NCBI RefSeq assembly: GCF_002368035.1
Contig: NZ_AP018222.1
Coordinates: 2,010,471 to 2,074,470, forward strand
Length of the DNA: 64,000 bases
Reading direction: 5' to 3'
Origin: Nostoc linckia NIES-25
Lineage (GTDB): Bacteria; Cyanobacteriota; Cyanobacteriia; Cyanobacteriales; Nostocaceae
Shown: in pieces, positions 51,592-60,691 of the stretch
Layout: each line of letters begins with the position of its first letter
Numbering within the stretch: the first letter of the stretch is position 1
Notes under the pieces: generated by a model
Database searches by the model: none
Told to the model about the DNA's origin: nothing
What the model saw: only the letters and a program-made list of their open reading frames with translations
Position numbers and translations under genes: made by a program

Positions 51592-52011
51592 CTACAACTC
51601 TATTGAAAAGTGATGAGCTGTAATGCTCATACGCTGCGTGAGATAAAATCTATGAGCAGCAAACCGCTGAACGCCAGAATCAAGGCTCAGTTGTTTACAG
51701 TCGTTATTTGTTGCATATTCAATTAGCCACTGAAATAACTGTTGACCAAAGTTTTGCGATCGCTTCCACTCATCAACAACTAAATCATCAATATATAAAA
51801 GCTTCCCCGATGATAAAGATGTATAAATGCGAAATCCAGCAACTGCCACAGTTCGGTTCTCTATTTCCAAGAATGCAATTTGATATCCTTCTTTCATCTG
51901 ATATCGAACTTGTTCTATAAACTTGTCTTGCTCAAGGTGAGGACGCAACTGAGACATTACAGGAAAACACCCTAGTATTTGAATATCAGATTCTGCTAAT
52001 TGTATTGACAC
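51592..52011 (-). CDS. GNAT family N-acetyltransferase
   Basis: The 139-residue product has the acetyltransferase fold: AGFRIYTSLSSGKLLYIDDLVVDEWKRSQNFGQQLFQWL, containing the VDEWKRSQNFGQQL motif A for acetyl-CoA binding (R/Q-x-x-G-x-G/Q pattern), and a C-terminal CKQLSLDSGVQRFAAHRFY. The start is a GTG at 52011, giving MSIQLAESDIQILGCFPVMSQL, which is typical for this cyanobacterial group. The substrate is unknown. The gene probably heads a short operon with the class IV aminotransferase. Confidence 0.82.
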   Translation of the reverse strand: MSIQLAESDIQILGCFPVMSQLRPHLEQDKFIEQVRYQMKEGYQIAFLEIENRTVAVAGFRIYTSLSSGKLLYIDDLVVDEWKRSQNFGQQLFQWLIEYATNNDCKQLSLDSGVQRFAAHRFYLTQRMSITAHHFSIEL

Positions 52012-52074
52012 CGCTTTTGCTCCTAAAGATATTACGCTTTTTCTTTAGTCATCAGTCAACAATCATCCAAGAAT

Positions 52075-52860
52075 TTAATCCTTTGGCGGAAATACAATTT
52101 TAGAATTTCCTTCAGGAGTTTTAATTACTTTTCCTCCCAAAGCTTCTATTTCGCTAATTGCGCGTTTTTGAGTCTTCTCGTCAACTTGATTATTTAAAAC
52201 TATTGCCCAAGTAGCAATTTGAGCATATTTGCTATTAGGATTTCGGCTGAGAAATTCAGCAGTTTTTTGAGAACTCACAGCTACAAACTGACTTTCTTCG
52301 TCTGAAAAGTTTCTCGCCCAATTTGCGGCTGTTCCAAAAGATTGTTCCGCAGCTTGAGGATTGCCTAAAAATAATAACTCATCGGTTCCTTTATAACGCC
52401 ACACGTAATAAGATTTTTCTGGAACTGATGGAGATAGGTATTTTAAGCCTTTCTCTGACAATGCGATCGCTCGTTCTGGCATGGCAGCATACAATGAAGT
52501 ACTAACGGAAAGACTGCGATAGGCTGCTAAAAATCGCGGGTCGCGTTCTAGAATTACTTCAAAATATTCTGGACTTAAACTATAACCTGTTTTGTCACGA
52601 ACTTCATCGTCCCCAAAATATTGTAAAAAATTTAGATATACCCAATCGCCAATCAAGTTATCGTAACCAAAACTAGGCACTTTTTTGAGAAAATTAAGTG
52701 TGGTTTTTTCTGATTTAATATCTTTTTCTAAAGTTTCTAACGAGGCAGATTTTTTACTATTTAACAGTTTTTCTAGTCGAGGGAACTGAATCAAGCCGAC
52801 TCCCAAAATACACGCACAGATTATAAAAGGTGTGACAATGCCTTTACGCAATAGCAACAT
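52075..52860 (-). CDS. conserved cyanobacterial protein with membrane anchor
   Basis: The 261-residue product has one N-terminal hydrophobic helix (about 8-24) and then a coiled-coil-prone stretch (KSASLETLEKDIKSEKTTLNFL). The following region has FGYDNLIGDWVYLNFLQYFGD and helical TPR-like pairs (PERAIALSEKGLKYLSPSVPEKSYYVWRYKG, read in parts). It is likely membrane-tethered with a TPR-like domain. I do not recognise a name. ATG 52860 is preferred to a TTG nine bases earlier. It lies 63 bases upstream of the GNAT gene and may share its transcript. Confidence 0.65.
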   Translation of the reverse strand: MLLLRKGIVTPFIICACILGVGLIQFPRLEKLLNSKKSASLETLEKDIKSEKTTLNFLKKVPSFGYDNLIGDWVYLNFLQYFGDDEVRDKTGYSLSPEYFEVILERDPRFLAAYRSLSVSTSLYAAMPERAIALSEKGLKYLSPSVPEKSYYVWRYKGTDELLFLGNPQAAEQSFGTAANWARNFSDEESQFVAVSSQKTAEFLSRNPNSKYAQIATWAIVLNNQVDEKTQKRAISEIEALGGKVIKTPEGNSKIVFPPKD

Positions 52861-52945
52861 GTTAGACAATCTATATCAAATTGACAGTATTATATTATAC
52901 TTTTGTTTGATTGACATCTTAGGAGCAGGCGCACAGACGGCACAC

Positions 52946-53067
52946 TAGACCTCTTGCAAAAGTAACTTTTGCAAGAGGTGGGAAAAGGGGAAAGGTTAAA
53001 GGGGAAAGGTTTTTTATTCCTTTTCCCTTTCCCCCTTACCCTTTTCCCTAGTTCTGCAAGAAGTCTA
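52946..53067. repeat. MITE-like family 3, copy 1
   Basis: TAGACCTCTTGCAAAAG at the left end is mirrored by CTGCAAGAAGTCTA at the right. The interior consists of complementary ggggaaaggttaaagggg and ccttttccctttcccc tracts. A second copy with the same ends lies at 56272-56396. Confidence 0.75.
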
Positions 53068-53363
53068 CTACCTACTATGGATGAGAGAAACACTTTCTTT
53101 CCCTACACACTCCTATGTTTATTGAAAGATAACTTGCACTTAGGTTTTTATGCCATTTAATGTATTATTTTCTTTTTTAAAATAAAATTAACTCTTGAAG
53201 ATATTAGCGTTACTTTTGTTCGTTAATACTTGTTTAAAGTATTAAGTTTTTTTGATTTTACTTATTTTAGTTAATTAAAGTTGTAAAATATCTAACGCTG
53301 CCTAACAATAGGTTTAGTTTTAGTTTAAACCTTTTAATTCTACGAAATTATAGAAAATATTAT

Positions 53364-54236
53364 ATGTTTAATAATATTCAAACTAAGGATCGAAATGGGA
53401 TTCAGGCTAGAAGCCGCGATCGCGTTGAACCCCAAGATATTCAAAATCTAGCCAGAGGACTATTAAATAATTTAGTATCGTCTGTACAGACCTTAGTTTC
53501 TGATATCACGGCTTTAGAAGTGAATACTATAGTTGTGGATAGAATTAATGGGGCAAAATTTAATGCTTGGGAAGCATATCAAGAAATTTATTCTATACAT
53601 GACCCAAACTATTTTGACGCAAAAGGAATTCCGAAAGAAGGTTCTCAAGCTCAAGAACTGCGTCAGCATTATAAAAGTCTATTTGACCAACTTGAAAGAG
53701 AATATTTTTATCTTTTGCTGGAACAGGGTTCTGGTTTTTATAATCCTCAAGATGAGAGGATAAAACGATATCGTCAGAATCTGGAAGACGCGAAGAAACA
53801 TCAAGAAAATCTAGTTGAAGCTGATGAAGATAATATCAAGCTAGCCAAACCTATACTACCTGCCCCAACTCCGATTATTGATGAAAAAGATGGAAACGAT
53901 CGAGAAGATTGGATTGAAAATTATGAAGAAATTCAAAAACTTTTAAAAAATGGTAAATTTGTTCGGACTTTGCGAAAAATAGCTGAACTGAAAGCAGCCC
54001 TTGACGGTGGTAACGTTACAAGCACTCAAACTGATATTATTTATGCTCAAACGGTGATGCAGTTAGATGGGGATATTATCACTCGTTACAGTAAAGAATT
54101 GTTTAATTTACCTGAAGAAGCTAAAAATTCTATCATTAGTACGCATAATGAAGGGCTGGTTGCTGGCGAAAAGCAGTGGCGTGGAACATTTAGCTTTTTA
54201 ATTAATTTGGTACAAAATATTGCAAAATTATCTTGA
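53364..54236 (+). CDS. unrecognised soluble protein, first gene of a pair
   Basis: The 290-residue product is largely helical and charged. It has a region with AFNAWEAYQEIY-like sequence (GAKFNAWEAYQEIYSIHDPNYFD, read in parts), a coiled-coil-prone stretch around 125-165 (ERIKRYRQNLEDAKKHQENLVEADEDN, in parts), a Pro-rich linker (PILPAPTPIID) and a second helical part up to 290. No signal peptide or membrane helix is seen. The stop at 54234-54236 abuts the next gene, so both are surely co-transcribed. I do not recognise the family; codon use is AT-rich like its partner. Confidence 0.65.
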   Translation: MFNNIQTKDRNGIQARSRDRVEPQDIQNLARGLLNNLVSSVQTLVSDITALEVNTIVVDRINGAKFNAWEAYQEIYSIHDPNYFDAKGIPKEGSQAQELRQHYKSLFDQLEREYFYLLLEQGSGFYNPQDERIKRYRQNLEDAKKHQENLVEADEDNIKLAKPILPAPTPIIDEKDGNDREDWIENYEEIQKLLKNGKFVRTLRKIAELKAALDGGNVTSTQTDIIYAQTVMQLDGDIITRYSKELFNLPEEAKNSIISTHNEGLVAGEKQWRGTFSFLINLVQNIAKLS

Positions 54237-54238
54237 GA

Positions 54239-55141
54239 ATGAATGCCAGTTTAGAAAAAACAAATCATAAAATATTACTACAGATTCCTGAAGGCGATCG
54301 CTTTGAACTTAAGATTGAAGAAGGAGTGTGTAGTTTTTATTTAAATGAAACAATTATAGAACAAATTCAGCGAGCAAAAGAAAATAGCATTTCTCTTGAA
54401 ATTCCCCCAAAGCTGATAATTTATCTCTGGTACTATAGCTGTTTTAGTCGCGATTTAGTATTTGAAAATCAAAATTTAATAAGGAAAAATTTATATTTAA
54501 GTATTTTACACATTTTTTTCAGTCAAACTGCACAACAAGAAACAAGCTTACAGTCGGGAATCAATTTCAATTCTTACTACAAACAGTCTCAATCATCTTT
54601 AGATGCTTATGAAGATGAAGATATCATTTTGCAAACTACTGTAATTTTTAATGGTGATATATTTCACAAAATTAAACGTAATTCTCTCCAAGATTCTAAC
54701 TTTGCAAAAATTGTCTCTGCCCACTATTGGCTGACTGAACAATTAATAAGTAGTTTGCAAATACAACCCAATTTATTAATTTGGGAAGTAGCTTCCTCGT
54801 TGACTGCTGGGTTTGTCGTCTACAATTTTAATCCAGCAAATGCAATGCTATCAATATTTGCTTGGTTAGGCTTAACTATATTATTTGCGACTACCCGCTA
54901 TGTGCTTGCTAATCAGTTTCAAAGACTTACTTCTATCAACTCTAAATTTATAAATTGGTTGGCGTGGGCACTAGTTTGTCTAATTCCTAGCATTGCTATT
55001 GGCGGTATTAATGGCTTTAGCAATATTAATGTTTTATTATTGCCATTATTGTCAGTTATTGTACCCAAATTGGTGGAGTACATTTTAAGTTTTATCCAGC
55101 CACGAGTTAGTAAATTGATTCTGCGTCAGTTACTATCTTAA
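54239..55141 (+). CDS. unrecognised membrane protein, second gene of a pair
   Basis: The product is about 300 residues from ATG 54239; a TTG two codons earlier overlaps the previous stop. The N-terminal ~180 residues are soluble, with strands and helices (HKILLQIPEGDRFELKIEEGVCSF in parts). At least three hydrophobic segments follow (about 185-225 in two parts, 240-258 and 264-285), ending with a basic tail. It could anchor the first gene's product at the membrane. Neither protein resembles a family that I know. A terminator hairpin follows directly. Confidence 0.65.
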   Translation: MNASLEKTNHKILLQIPEGDRFELKIEEGVCSFYLNETIIEQIQRAKENSISLEIPPKLIIYLWYYSCFSRDLVFENQNLIRKNLYLSILHIFFSQTAQQETSLQSGINFNSYYKQSQSSLDAYEDEDIILQTTVIFNGDIFHKIKRNSLQDSNFAKIVSAHYWLTEQLISSLQIQPNLLIWEVASSLTAGFVVYNFNPANAMLSIFAWLGLTILFATTRYVLANQFQRLTSINSKFINWLAWALVCLIPSIAIGGINGFSNINVLLLPLLSVIVPKLVEYILSFIQPRVSKLILRQLLS

Positions 55142-55150
55142 ATCAGCGAA

Positions 55151-55185
55151 CAGCCCACGCCTGACTCGAAAACAGACGTGGGCTG
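55151..55185. terminator. bidirectional terminator between convergent genes
   Basis: CAGCCCACGCCTG pairs with CAGACGTGGGCTG (one mismatch) around a 9-base loop. It sits between genes converging at 55141 and 55200. Confidence 0.75.
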
Positions 55186-55199
55186 GAACACAAACTGCT

Positions 55200-55676
55200 T
55201 TAGAATACGAGAGCTTGGGCTGTACCAAACAAAGGAGTAACCCTGTATATCTGTCTCTGTCCTTGATTAAATGCCGGAATCGTTGAAAAACGGTTCTCAG
55301 TTGTAATACCCTTAGTTTCAATTCGGGCTTCGTTGCTGTTTCCCAAGTTGACAGCAGGTATAAGCAAACTAAAAGTAGTAGAGCCAGTATCTACAGTTTT
55401 GGAAAGAGTCACAGTTACTAGCGTTCCAATTTCTGTGTCTATAGTTCGGATTTCGTCTCCAGCAAACTGCAATATTTGTCGTCCCTTTTGATACTGTAGA
55501 CGTGGCTCACCAGTAAAGCTAGTTGTTGAATAAGTAACCTTGAGTTGCTGCTGCTTATTTTGCAGCTCGTAAGAGGTTGGTACTTTAAATGTTTCTTCGG
55601 CGTGAGATGGCATTACGGGTATAGCCGATAATGTTACGCCTAGTGTAAGTATTGAAGCTAGATATTTTGTTTGCAT
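55200..55676 (-). CDS. small secreted beta-rich protein
   Basis: The 158-residue product has a signal peptide (about 1-26, ending SHA-EE). The mature part is rich in strands, with alternating residues (LKVTYSTTSFTGEPRLQYQ, TLVTVTLSKTVDTGSTTFSLLIP) and no Cys. It looks like a compact periplasmic or surface beta protein. I do not recognise a named family. It is convergent with the unknown gene pair. Confidence 0.7.
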   Translation of the reverse strand: MQTKYLASILTLGVTLSAIPVMPSHAEETFKVPTSYELQNKQQQLKVTYSTTSFTGEPRLQYQKGRQILQFAGDEIRTIDTEIGTLVTVTLSKTVDTGSTTFSLLIPAVNLGNSNEARIETKGITTENRFSTIPAFNQGQRQIYRVTPLFGTAQALVF

Positions 55677-56271
55677 GTTTCAAAAAGTTGTTTTGGGTTG
55701 GATAAAAATATGAACTTGGTACTTTAACAGGACTGTAGGCGCAGCACAATTCAGTAGTAAATAGCCAAACAAGTTAATATTTGGCTCTGATACCGAAGCT
55801 TTGCGCGACACTCAGTAGGTAACTGTTATATTTAGTATTTGGTGGGATAAATATGCTTTTTTTAGGTGAGTATATACCTGTAGCTCTCAGACACATAATT
55901 CATCGTGTCTTCAAGCTATTAAGATGAGGTTAAAAATTAACTACAGCTATCTTAAATAATTTCTGCGGAAATACACAGGTATCAACTATAAAGGTAACAT
56001 TTTGAACATATATTGCACCATGCAATATGAATGCAATAGCATCATAACCCATCAAAATATACAAGACAAGTAAAAAATATCCTATTGATGGGATAGGCAG
56101 GGGAGCATACTTCGACTGCCCTCAGTAACCGGCGAGCAGGGGGGAGATAGAAAATATCACCTGATTAAATTGGATAATTTATTTTCTCGAAGTCCCTAAG
56201 TAGTGGGTAATTCCATCTTTGCCTACATCATCTAAATATATATAGCCGTAGCTACATAGGTTAGGACATAA
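55677..56271. other. intergenic region, no gene seen
   Basis: Spacer of about 600 bases before a repeat element. No start codon with good coding potential follows, and no RNA family is recognised. The promoter of the secreted protein gene at 55676 must lie at its left end. Confidence 0.35.
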
Positions 56272-56396
56272 TAGACCTCTTGCAAAAGTGCTTTTTGCAC
56301 TCTTGGGGAAAAGGGTAAAGGCTAAAGGGGAAACGGACAATACAGAACCTTTCCCCCTTCCCCTTTCCCCTTTTCCCGACTTATGCAAGAAGTCTA
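56272..56396. repeat. MITE-like family 3, copy 2
   Basis: The ends TAGACCTCTTGCAAAAG and ATGCAAGAAGTCTA match those of copy 1 at 52946-53067, and the interior holds the same kind of ggggaaaagg / ccttttcccc fold-back. A short tgcctcctgccccctg tandem tract follows at about 56435-56465. Confidence 0.75.
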
Positions 56397-56473
56397 ATGA
56401 CAAGCGTGAATGCTAGGAATGGTAATACTTTTACCTCCTGCCTCCTGCCCCCTGCCCCCTGCCTCCTACTTAG

Positions 56474-57511
56474 TTATCCCAACCACTGAGGATTCTTAGC
56501 TGTACCGTCAAATTGGTTAGTAGTTTTAAATAACTCATACTGGCCTTTTGCAGCAGCCTGACGAGTTCGATTCAGCAAGGCGCTGACTTGTTCTTGACTC
56601 ATTGGCTTAAATGTGCGTGTCGCCTCAAACGCTTGGTTGAGAATTTGCATACTCTCAATACCTGTAATTACTGTTGAGGTTGGCAGATTCATTGCGTAAT
56701 GTAGGCATTCGATGGGTTTGACTGTATTGCTCTTGAGAATGTTTTGGTCGCCCATTGATTTCATACCTAATACGCCAATTTGATTTTTTACCAAAAGAGG
56801 TAGAACTTGCTTCTCAAAACTTCTAAAATGAGCATCCATTACATTTAACGGCATTTGCACCGCGTCGAAACGGAAGTTGTTTTGAGCAGCAACTTCCAAC
56901 ATTCGCAAGTGAACCAAAGGATCTTTGTGTCCGGTAAATCCGATGTAGCGAATCTTGCCTGCTTTCTGTGCTGCTACCACAGCTTCCATTGCGCCGCCAG
57001 GAGCGAAGATGCGGTCTGGGTCTTCCATACGGATTATTTCATGATGCTGTAACAAATCAATGCGATCGCTCTGCAAACGTCTTAAAGATTCGTCAATTTG
57101 CTTAGCAGCAGCCTCTTTTGTGCGACCATCGATTTTGGTCATCAGAAAAACTTTTTCTCGATAACCATCTTGGAGAGCTTTACCCATGCGAATTTCGCTA
57201 CCGCCATTATGGTAGTCCCAGCAATTATCCATGAAATTGATGCCGCGATCGATGGCAGCACGAATTAGACGAATACCCTCTTGCTCGTCTTTTGGTCGTC
57301 CAATGTGATGACCTCCCAAACCAATTACGGATACTTTTTCTCCTGTACGTCCTAGCGTCCTATAGATCATTTCGCCGCTTTTGGTCTGAGTTGAAGTAGG
57401 TTGATTTTGGGCTAAACCTTGTCTGGCAATTCCTTGTGAAGCTGCCAACCCCGTTACAACCAAACCTGACGTAGAAGCAAACTTTAACAAATCACGTCTG
57501 CTGATATCCAC
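56474..57511 (-). CDS. Tat-exported aldo/keto reductase
   Basis: The 345-residue product begins with a twin-arginine signal (ISRRDLLKFASTSG, then a hydrophobic AVVTGLAAS-like core ending near residue 34). The barrel follows with the AKR tetrad in place: Asp and Tyr in NFMDNCWDYHNG, Lys in VFLMTKID and His in IDLLQHHE. It would reduce carbonyl compounds with NADPH. Export of a nicotinamide-dependent reductase is unusual, because the periplasm has no free NADPH; the cofactor may be carried along in the folded enzyme. The C-terminal Fe-S domain of some related proteins is missing. Confidence 0.85.
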   Translation of the reverse strand: MDISRRDLLKFASTSGLVVTGLAASQGIARQGLAQNQPTSTQTKSGEMIYRTLGRTGEKVSVIGLGGHHIGRPKDEQEGIRLIRAAIDRGINFMDNCWDYHNGGSEIRMGKALQDGYREKVFLMTKIDGRTKEAAAKQIDESLRRLQSDRIDLLQHHEIIRMEDPDRIFAPGGAMEAVVAAQKAGKIRYIGFTGHKDPLVHLRMLEVAAQNNFRFDAVQMPLNVMDAHFRSFEKQVLPLLVKNQIGVLGMKSMGDQNILKSNTVKPIECLHYAMNLPTSTVITGIESMQILNQAFEATRTFKPMSQEQVSALLNRTRQAAAKGQYELFKTTNQFDGTAKNPQWLG

Positions 57512-57881
57512 AAATATGTCCCTTAGAAAAACTATCAGAATTCATTCTCATAGCTTTGCAATATTGCACAATCAAAGGCATCTAACTGTTGAAGGAAAGC
57601 ATACATCTGTGGAGTAATAGATGATTCGACGGCAGCAATAATGGTAAAATCGGCTAACAATTAGGGTATCTGCTTCAAATCAAGAATATTTTGGGTAACA
57701 GAATTTAGACTGCCACAATAGTCTTAGTTCGCGGAATATTATTAAGGAAATAAAAAGTCAAAATTCAAAAGATAATCTACCTAAATAATTTAGAGGTTTG
57801 TTTGATTTTTCTTTATTCTTTCTTTTGTCTTTTAACTTTTTACTTTTGCCTTGTTAGCTCAATAATTTTGTCATATGACCT
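57512..57881. other. intergenic region, no gene seen
   Basis: AT-rich spacer with a fold-back of aaagtcaaaattcaaaag and ctttttacttttgcc-type tracts near 57755-57850. No gene is supported. Confidence 0.35.
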
Positions 57882-58232
57882 TTACGGCTGTTGTCTGAAT
57901 TCTTGTTGAGATTGCTGTTGAAGTTGTAATCTCTCCATTTGCTGCCTTTGTTGTTGTCTTAGTTGATCCATTGTAGTAGGTTGCCCAAATGGTTGTTGTC
58001 TTAGTTGATTTTGCAAGCGAATTTGTTCAATTCGCTGTTGTTGTTGTAATCTAACTCGATCTTGTTGCCGTCTAAATTGTTGCCATAGTTGTTGAGAAGA
58101 TTGTTGTTTTAGCTGCTTTTGGTTTTGAGATGTCGTATCTGTGATACTTGCTTGTACAGGAGAATAGTTGAAAAATCCTATTGTCAGGATAAAAAGTAAT
58201 AGCCCTGGTTTAACTATCAATGAATGATTCAT
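57882..58232 (-). CDS. glutamine-rich secreted protein
   Basis: The 116-residue product has a signal peptide (about 1-28, hydrophobic core LLLFILTIGFFNY, cleavage near VQA). The mature part is about 45 percent Gln with Arg and Leu, in patterns such as QQLWQQFRRQQDRVRLQQQQRI, predicting a long amphipathic helix or coiled coil. Low complexity makes any family assignment unsafe. It is probably periplasmic. No ribosome site is obvious. Confidence 0.5.
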   Translation of the reverse strand: MNHSLIVKPGLLLFILTIGFFNYSPVQASITDTTSQNQKQLKQQSSQQLWQQFRRQQDRVRLQQQQRIEQIRLQNQLRQQPFGQPTTMDQLRQQQRQQMERLQLQQQSQQEFRQQP

Positions 58233-58264
58233 ACAGTTTTCAAACGGTGTGTAGAAGGGTGGTC

Positions 58265-58453
58265 TTAATTGAAGTAAAATATGAATTGCACTTTTGTACG
58301 TAAATAACAGCTTTCAATCTTGATTTGACTTATATCTCTGCTTCTTCCAGTATAACAGTGAGTAATTGTGCGGTTTTGGTATCGACTATGACAATATGCC
58401 TCATTGTTTATTAAAACACAATCTTCATCTGAGTGGTACTTCCTAAAGTTCAT
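58265..58453 (-). CDS. possible small Cys-containing protein
   Basis: A 62-codon frame with AAAGG about seven bases before its ATG encodes a polar peptide with four Cys residues (DCV, AYCHS, THCYT, ESCYL) and many Tyr/Arg. The end YFN sits in an AT-rich sequence. It lies 32 bases upstream of the Gln-rich protein gene. Nothing known is recognised; it may be spurious. Confidence 0.25.
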   Translation of the reverse strand: MNFRKYHSDEDCVLINNEAYCHSRYQNRTITHCYTGRSRDISQIKIESCYLRTKVQFIFYFN

Positions 58454-59049
58454 TGACCTTTAGACAGACCTATCAAATAACATCGAGTACAGGTACAATC
58501 AGCCTGCCATAAAGAACATAAATTTTTATTCCTCCAAGCGCCACTCATGGAGTCTGTTGTAACAAGTAAATGTGAGAAACAGAAAAAACTCTTTCCCCAT
58601 TCTTACCTTCACCCATTATGTTTCAATACGCTTGGTGTTAAGGATAATTGTAGGTTGGGTTGTAGCTTGCTTCCCCGTAGGGGTACGAAGTGAAACCCAA
58701 CATTTCCGGGGTTTATTGGGTTTCGTTCCTTAACCAAACCCACGCCCCTTCAAGTTTTTGGCACTAACTGAACTGTATTGCATTATGTTTGGGTTGACAC
58801 ACTACTAATTTGTCAACGTTTCTACTACAAGTATTAATTTTTAAACCTATTTTTCCAATAAATGTTATTTAAATTACTCTAAATTGAATCAACCAAGCTG
58901 TCATTTATATCGATGAAACTTTTTTTGAGTCTTTATTCATAAATGTTGACATTGGATATTTTATTGACTATCATCTTCGATGTCATGATTTTATTTTTCT
59001 TACCGGAAAATTCTTGTAAGTAAATATAAGACTAATTTAACAATAATAC
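58454..59049. repeat. spacer containing a palindromic repeat
   Basis: From about 58650 to 58750, taggttgggttgtagcttgc, gaaacccaac and gggtttcgttccttaacc form a dispersed palindromic repeat known from Nostoc-type genomes. The rest of the spacer is AT-rich without a gene. Confidence 0.45.
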
Positions 59050-60069
59050 ATGAAACTACGCTGGTTTTCTCTTAGCCTCATCAGTCTTTTTCTGCTTTCG
59101 TCGCCAGTAAAAGCCAATCCTAATAGTAATAAAGTTTACTCGTCTAATGACTGGAATGCAAATCAAGCTAATTTACAATTACCGCCACTTAAATTTGTTC
59201 CTCCAGTTCCTAGTAATGTTGTTACCCCAACAAATACCCCTCAATTCACTGGTGTAGTTCCTTTAGGACGCGAGATATCAGAACTAAAAACTCCGATTAA
59301 TAAATTAGTTTCTCGTTATAAATTCTTGACTCCGGGAATCTTTTTTATGGACTTGGAAACAGGAGACTATATTAGTGTCAATGGCACCAAAGCTTTTCCG
59401 GCGGCTAGTACAATCAAGTACCCGATTTTGATTGCTTTATTTCAAGAAGTAGACGCAGGAAGAATCAAGCTAGACGAGACTCTAGTAATGCAGCGTAAAT
59501 ATGTTGTTGGTGGTTCGGGTAGTATGCAGTATAAGCGGGTGGGAAGCAAGTATAGTGTCTTAAAAACTGCAACTATGATGATGACCATCAGTGATAATAC
59601 CGCCACAAATATGATTATTGCTCGGTTAGGCGGAATTCCTAAATTAAATCAGCGGTTTCGCAGTTGGGGATTGCAAAGTACTGCTCTGCGCCGGATGTTA
59701 GGAGACTTTAATGGAACTAATAAAACTAGCGCAAAAGACTTAGTAAAACTTTCTGCTTTGATGGTAAATAATCAGCTACTTTCTGATAAAAGTAAGTCTC
59801 AAGTTCTAGGTATTATGTATGGTTGTCACAATAGAAAACTGCTGCCATCTGGTTTAGGTTCTGGTGCAAAGATAGCTCACAAAACAGGAACTTTGCGGTT
59901 TGTATTGGGTGATGCGGGTATTATTCAAACGCCTTCAGGTAAGCGTTACTTAGCAGGAATTTTCGTGAAAAGACCAAATAATGACCTGAGAGCAAGAGAT
60001 TTTATTCGTCAAGTCTCTCAAGTGGTGTATGGCTATTTTGAACAAGCAAAAGTTAGCAATTTACCGTAG
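59050..60069 (+). CDS. secreted serine hydrolase, beta-lactamase class A fold
   Basis: The 339-residue product has a signal peptide (1-22, cleavage at VKA). The penicillin-recognising motifs are Ser120-x-x-Lys123 (ASTIKYP), Ser181-Asp-Asn183 and Lys278-Thr-Gly280 (HKTGT). The omega-loop region (LRRMLGDFNGTNKTSA) lacks the usual Glu166 of true class A enzymes at an obvious position, so deacylation may be slow. It could be a peptidoglycan-related hydrolase or a penicillin-binding protein rather than an antibiotic resistance enzyme. Residues 23-75 form a Pro/Asn-rich linker. It acts in the periplasm and is monocistronic. Confidence 0.83.
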   Translation: MKLRWFSLSLISLFLLSSPVKANPNSNKVYSSNDWNANQANLQLPPLKFVPPVPSNVVTPTNTPQFTGVVPLGREISELKTPINKLVSRYKFLTPGIFFMDLETGDYISVNGTKAFPAASTIKYPILIALFQEVDAGRIKLDETLVMQRKYVVGGSGSMQYKRVGSKYSVLKTATMMMTISDNTATNMIIARLGGIPKLNQRFRSWGLQSTALRRMLGDFNGTNKTSAKDLVKLSALMVNNQLLSDKSKSQVLGIMYGCHNRKLLPSGLGSGAKIAHKTGTLRFVLGDAGIIQTPSGKRYLAGIFVKRPNNDLRARDFIRQVSQVVYGYFEQAKVSNLP

Positions 60070-60235
60070 CTTGGGGAATGGGGAGATGGGGTTTTTTTGT
60101 TGAGTTTTACTTTTTTAATACAGCAGATTTGAAGTTAATAAAGTACGCCAAGGTTTTGGAGGATGTTTGAAAAGTCATGATTGATTTATCAAATATTTTT
60201 TACCCCTCCCTAACCCTCCCCTTGTAAAGGGGAGG

Positions 60236-60393
60236 GTGTATACGCAGTCTTCTAGAGTTGCGCCGTAAACTTTTGATCCCCCCAACCCCCCTTAAAAAGG
60301 GGGGCAAAAAGTTCTCAAAGTCCTCCTTTTTAAGGAGGATTTAGGAGGATCTACGAGGATTTTGGTTTTCTATAGAGATCTGTGTACACCGTA
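60236..60393 (-). repeat. MITE-like family 2, copy 2
   Basis: This element is the reverse-oriented relative of 33184-33340, with gatccccccaacccccc, ctcctttttaaggagg and taggaggatctacgagg blocks and a TGTGTACACCGTA end. The flanks ccccttgtaaaggggaggg and cttgtaaatggggaggg share cttgtaaa, a candidate target duplication. Confidence 0.8.
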
Positions 60394-60458
60394 CTTGTAA
60401 ATGGGGAGGGAATCAGATTTTTCTTGTTTCCCCTCTTTATAAGGGGAGCGACTGCGTT

Positions 60459-60650
60459 CATTGGTGTCAAATTAAGCTCAAACGCTTATCCCACAAGCAT
60501 TTTACCCCACCCACAACCCCTCCCCTTAGCAAGGGGAGGGGAGGTTTTGCGCCAGCTAAACCGGGGTGGGGTAACGCAGATCTGGATGGTAAGTGAGTAG
60601 AACTCGCTCATCACGTTTTCACCAGGGTTTCACGTTAAGTTGACACGTAT
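60459..60650 (+). repeat. MITE-like family 1, copy D
   Basis: This copy runs from CATTGGTGTCAAATTAAGC to TTAAGTTGACACGTATG. The right end differs slightly from copies A-C (GTATG for CAATG). It contains the accccacccacaacccc block and the GGGGAGGGG hairpin. Confidence 0.85.
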
Positions 60651-60691
60651 GCACTGCGTTGGGCGGCTCCGCCGACTTGAAGCAAGTATCT

